Below are positions 33,376 through 35,369 of a stretch of DNA of 35,369 bases, piece after piece (positions within the stretch are counted from its first letter, which is position 1; the number at the start of each line of letters is the position of its first letter). Position numbers and translations under genes: made by a program. Under the pieces are notes generated by a model. That model ran no database searches, was not told the origin of the DNA, and saw only the letters and a list, made by a program, of their open reading frames with translations. Origin of the DNA: an uncultured Alphaproteobacteria bacterium (GTDB lineage: Bacteria; Pseudomonadota; Alphaproteobacteria; Methylaequorales; Methylaequoraceae); the NCBI GenBank assembly GCA_902547955.1, contig CACCPY010000014.1, positions 1 to 35,369 on the forward strand, in the 5' to 3' direction.

Positions 33376-34413
33376 TTAACTTGGATTAAGCATTGCCATT
33401 GCATCTTTCCTTGCTCCCTCTGATTCTACGTCAGAAATATCAAGACGTCTTATCCATTTTCTAATAAGTCCCATTTCGCCGTCATTTATACTTTCTTCGG
33501 TTGAAAGTATTTTTTCCCAAAGAAAAGCGACTAAATCATATTTTTCTCTATATACTTCTACTTTTTCAACTTTCTCTGTAATTGAATAGTTGAGTTTTTT
33601 TTCAATAATAACACTTGCTGCATTGTTTGATATTCCAAATTGAGTGCTCAATACTCTTTTTAACTGACTTGAATTTTCTCTTGAAATTTGACCATCTATT
33701 GTCGAACATTCTGACAACATTAATCCAAGTAAAACTGTCTTTTCAAAAGCCTTTAATTTATTGTAAGCATTTTTACCTGATTCTATCGTATCTATTGCTC
33801 TAGCAATTTTTGCCCTGTCATTCCCCTGTTTTTTTGTTTCGTTAATTGCACTAGATTCTAAACCAAATTTGTTAGCAGCATTCTCAATTAACTCTATTTC
33901 AAAGTCATCTTCTTCACCAATAGATAAAATTTTTTCCCATATGTAAATGAGTATTTGTGTTAAATCGCCATCTAAAAATTTATTTTTAAAGTTATCGAAA
34001 CTAGAATTTTCACCCGAGCTATCAATTAATTTTTGGGAAAGTGTTTGATCTAATAAAAATTTCTTTTCAAAAATATTAAGTATCTTTTTTCTAAATTCTG
34101 GATCAGAATTTATTTTTTCAAAGTTAGCTTGTAAAAATATTGTCAAAGAGACTGCTTTTCTCTCTTCTAATGATAAAGAACCGTAAAAAATTTTATTTGC
34201 ATTATTGATTGTACTTGAAATTTGAGAAAAAGGATCTGATGAGTTATCAGTAGCATTTGTATTTTCTTTTTGATGTGTCTCATTATCTAGGTTAGTTTTT
34301 ACATCGTACGATTCTATTTCACCAAGTAACCCTGCCGTTCTATTTACCATTGAATCTTCAATGATCAAATCATCTGAAATTTTTAGTATTGCTTCAAATT
34401 TAATTCTTTTCAT
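33376..34413 (-). CDS. Protein with two TerB-like helical domains
   Basis: A 345-aa cytosolic protein. After a short N-terminal region (KRIKFEAILKISDDL) and an Asn-rich linker come two all-helical units that resemble TerB/COG4103-like domains. The units are an internal duplication: QILIYIWEKILSIGEEDDFEIELIE (about 179-203) and LVAFLWEKILSTEESINDGEMGLIR (about 302-326) align at WEKILS, acidic residues and a following helix. TerB domains bind metal or membranes and, fused to J-domains in DjlA, act with chaperones. Here a separate J-domain membrane protein is encoded two genes downstream. The next upstream gene encodes a coiled-coil protein. Function not assigned. Confidence 0.75.
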   Translation of the reverse strand: MKRIKFEAILKISDDLIIEDSMVNRTAGLLGEIESYDVKTNLDNETHQKENTNATDNSSDPFSQISSTINNANKIFYGSLSLEERKAVSLTIFLQANFEKINSDPEFRKKILNIFEKKFLLDQTLSQKLIDSSGENSSFDNFKNKFLDGDLTQILIYIWEKILSIGEEDDFEIELIENAANKFGLESSAINETKKQGNDRAKIARAIDTIESGKNAYNKLKAFEKTVLLGLMLSECSTIDGQISRENSSQLKRVLSTQFGISNNAASVIIEKKLNYSITEKVEKVEVYREKYDLVAFLWEKILSTEESINDGEMGLIRKWIRRLDISDVESEGARKDAMAMLNPS

Positions 34414-34439
34414 TTTCTATTTACATGTTAATGAAAAAT

Positions 34440-35204
34440 TTATTTAAAATGCAAAAAGATTTTTGACTTATTCATTTGTATAGATTCTTTGTTATTATTA
34501 ATTAATTCACGTCTCTCCAGAATTTGATTTCTATTCCTTAGAATTTCATTTGCATTTTTTGAGGATAATTCTGCTGTTGAATAGATTTCTTTTTCATTTT
34601 CTTTAATTTTTTTCTCTAATTCTTCAACATCCTTTTCATTTATTTTTAATAATTGTTCCTCAGAAAAAACTTCCATCTCATCATCTATTAAATTTTTATT
34701 TATGAGTTCCTGATTGTTATTAATTTGTTTTTTATTAAAATGAACAATGAAGGTATTAAGATCCATTATCTTTCTGTTCAATTCAATAAGTGTTTTGTTA
34801 ATTTTTGACATTTCACTTGAGATTTCCAAAACTTTTTTATTTATTTCTATTTTGTGATTTAGGTAATCTATTTCTGATTTTCTTTTATGATATTCCAAAT
34901 AATAGCCTTCTACCTCAGTTTCAATTTTATATCTTGATAAAATTGTAAATCTGTTATGAAAAATATCACGTGTATTTTCGTTAGCTAATTTTGTATTAAC
35001 AGAAAATGCAGCATGATAATTGTTAAGTATCATTCTTCTGTTTTCTTCAATAGTCCACTGCGTTTTGAAAATTATTGTTTCATTTGAGTCTACATTTACA
35101 TCAAGTGAAAAAATTTTTTTTTTAATCTCTTGAATACTTTTTTCATTCTCTAGTTTTGTATTTGAATTAAGATCAGTAAGTATGTCTTTAACGGTTTTAT
35201 CCAT
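34440..35204 (-). CDS. Coiled-coil protein with internal repeat
   Basis: A 254-aa, almost wholly helical protein rich in Glu, Lys and Asn, with heptad-like spacing over most of its length (about 15-245). A core repeats: NTRDIFHNRFTILSR near residue 78 and NANEILRNRNQILER near 224. The shared pattern is N-x-x-[DE]-I-[FL]-x-N-R-x-x-I-L-x-R. No signal, membrane helix or known domain is seen. It heads the four-gene operon with the tandem TerB-like, barrel and J-domain genes (gap 26 bases to the TerB-like gene), so an assembly or scaffold role is plausible but unproved. ATG at 35204 is the only start near the operon promoter. Confidence 0.68.
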   Translation of the reverse strand: MDKTVKDILTDLNSNTKLENEKSIQEIKKKIFSLDVNVDSNETIIFKTQWTIEENRRMILNNYHAAFSVNTKLANENTRDIFHNRFTILSRYKIETEVEGYYLEYHKRKSEIDYLNHKIEINKKVLEISSEMSKINKTLIELNRKIMDLNTFIVHFNKKQINNNQELINKNLIDDEMEVFSEEQLLKINEKDVEELEKKIKENEKEIYSTAELSSKNANEILRNRNQILERRELINNNKESIQMNKSKIFLHFK

Positions 35205-35234
35205 TGTGAACCAAAAATCAAATTTTTATTGTAA

Positions 35235-35254
35235 TGCAATACAAAAAAATTGCA
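35235..35254. promoter_or_regulatory. Inverted repeat upstream of the coiled-coil/TerB operon
   Basis: TGCAAT (35235-35240) and ATTGCA (35249-35254) are inverted around an A run, 31 bases before the operon's first ATG. It may be an operator. The rest of 35205-35369 shows no gene and is very AT-rich. Confidence 0.35.
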
Positions 35255-35369
35255 CTTAATATTTATAAAACGACTTTTTTTTAAAATAGTTAAAAGAAAT
35301 CAATCCTTATTTATTATTTTTTACTCAAATAAAATTAATGAAATATTAATATAAGATGAATATTGTAAT

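Noticed and set aside
35356-35369. Start of another plus-strand gene at the right edge
   Set aside because: There is an ATG at 35356, but only 14 bases remain, too few to support a call.

Overview
This 35.4 kb window is AT-rich, gene-dense chromosome. No gap between genes exceeds about 230 bases; the longest is 18138-18365. Lysine, asparagine and isoleucine are abundant, many spacers are a few bases or overlaps, and the gene set is alphaproteobacterial: pccBA, a GlnB/GlnA pair, Coq7-type ubiquinone hydroxylase, a 17-kDa-antigen lipoprotein and a GpgS glucosylglycerate pathway. This suggests a streamlined marine alphaproteobacterium of SAR11-like or HIMB59-like character. That placement is inference from gene content and composition, not phylogeny.

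Left part (1-9711): the 3' part of pccB runs in from the left edge and is followed by pccA (propionyl-CoA carboxylase). tRNA-Leu(GAG) comes next, with a catalytically degraded tyrosine recombinase beside it, as at tRNA-targeted integration sites. After a small lipoprotein come a glutathione peroxidase and an isochorismatase-fold hydrolase, coupled by a one-base overlap. On the minus strand, glnB-glnA lies behind a good sigma-54-type -24/-12 promoter, which implies nitrogen control through RpoN. A class I aminotransferase and tRNA-His(GTG) close this part.

Middle (9712-20322): mostly small exported or hypothetical proteins, a GAF-domain protein coupled to a small ORF, a BtuF-like binding protein without a signal peptide, and a photolyase with a small basic protein just upstream. 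The minus-strand triad of circularly permuted ATP-grasp, alpha-E and transglutaminase is a known conserved set predicted to make and process peptides; a GC-rich, structured leader precedes it. A type III polyketide synthase and an isoprenylcysteine-methyltransferase-like protein, arranged like Bacillus bpsA-bpsB, suggest an alkylpyrone product. A MarR regulator follows.

Right part (20323-35369): divergent from marR run an alpha/beta hydrolase, an SDR, a MoxR/CoxD ATPase with a CoxE-type VWA protein, and DoxX. A cytochrome c and a PQQ-dependent sugar dehydrogenase follow; the dehydrogenase is GC-rich, looks highly expressed, and ends in a perfect hairpin. Then come a 17-kDa-like lipoprotein, coq7 and a membrane-anchored CBS protein. 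A three-gene glucosylglycerate cassette holds a HAD phosphatase, GpgS (apparently starting at ATT) and a GH13 phosphorylase. The window ends in a minus-strand operon of a coiled-coil protein, a tandem TerB-like protein, a small alpha-beta-barrel protein and a J-domain membrane protein broken by a one-base shift in an A13 run. This last operon is the best candidate for an undescribed system.
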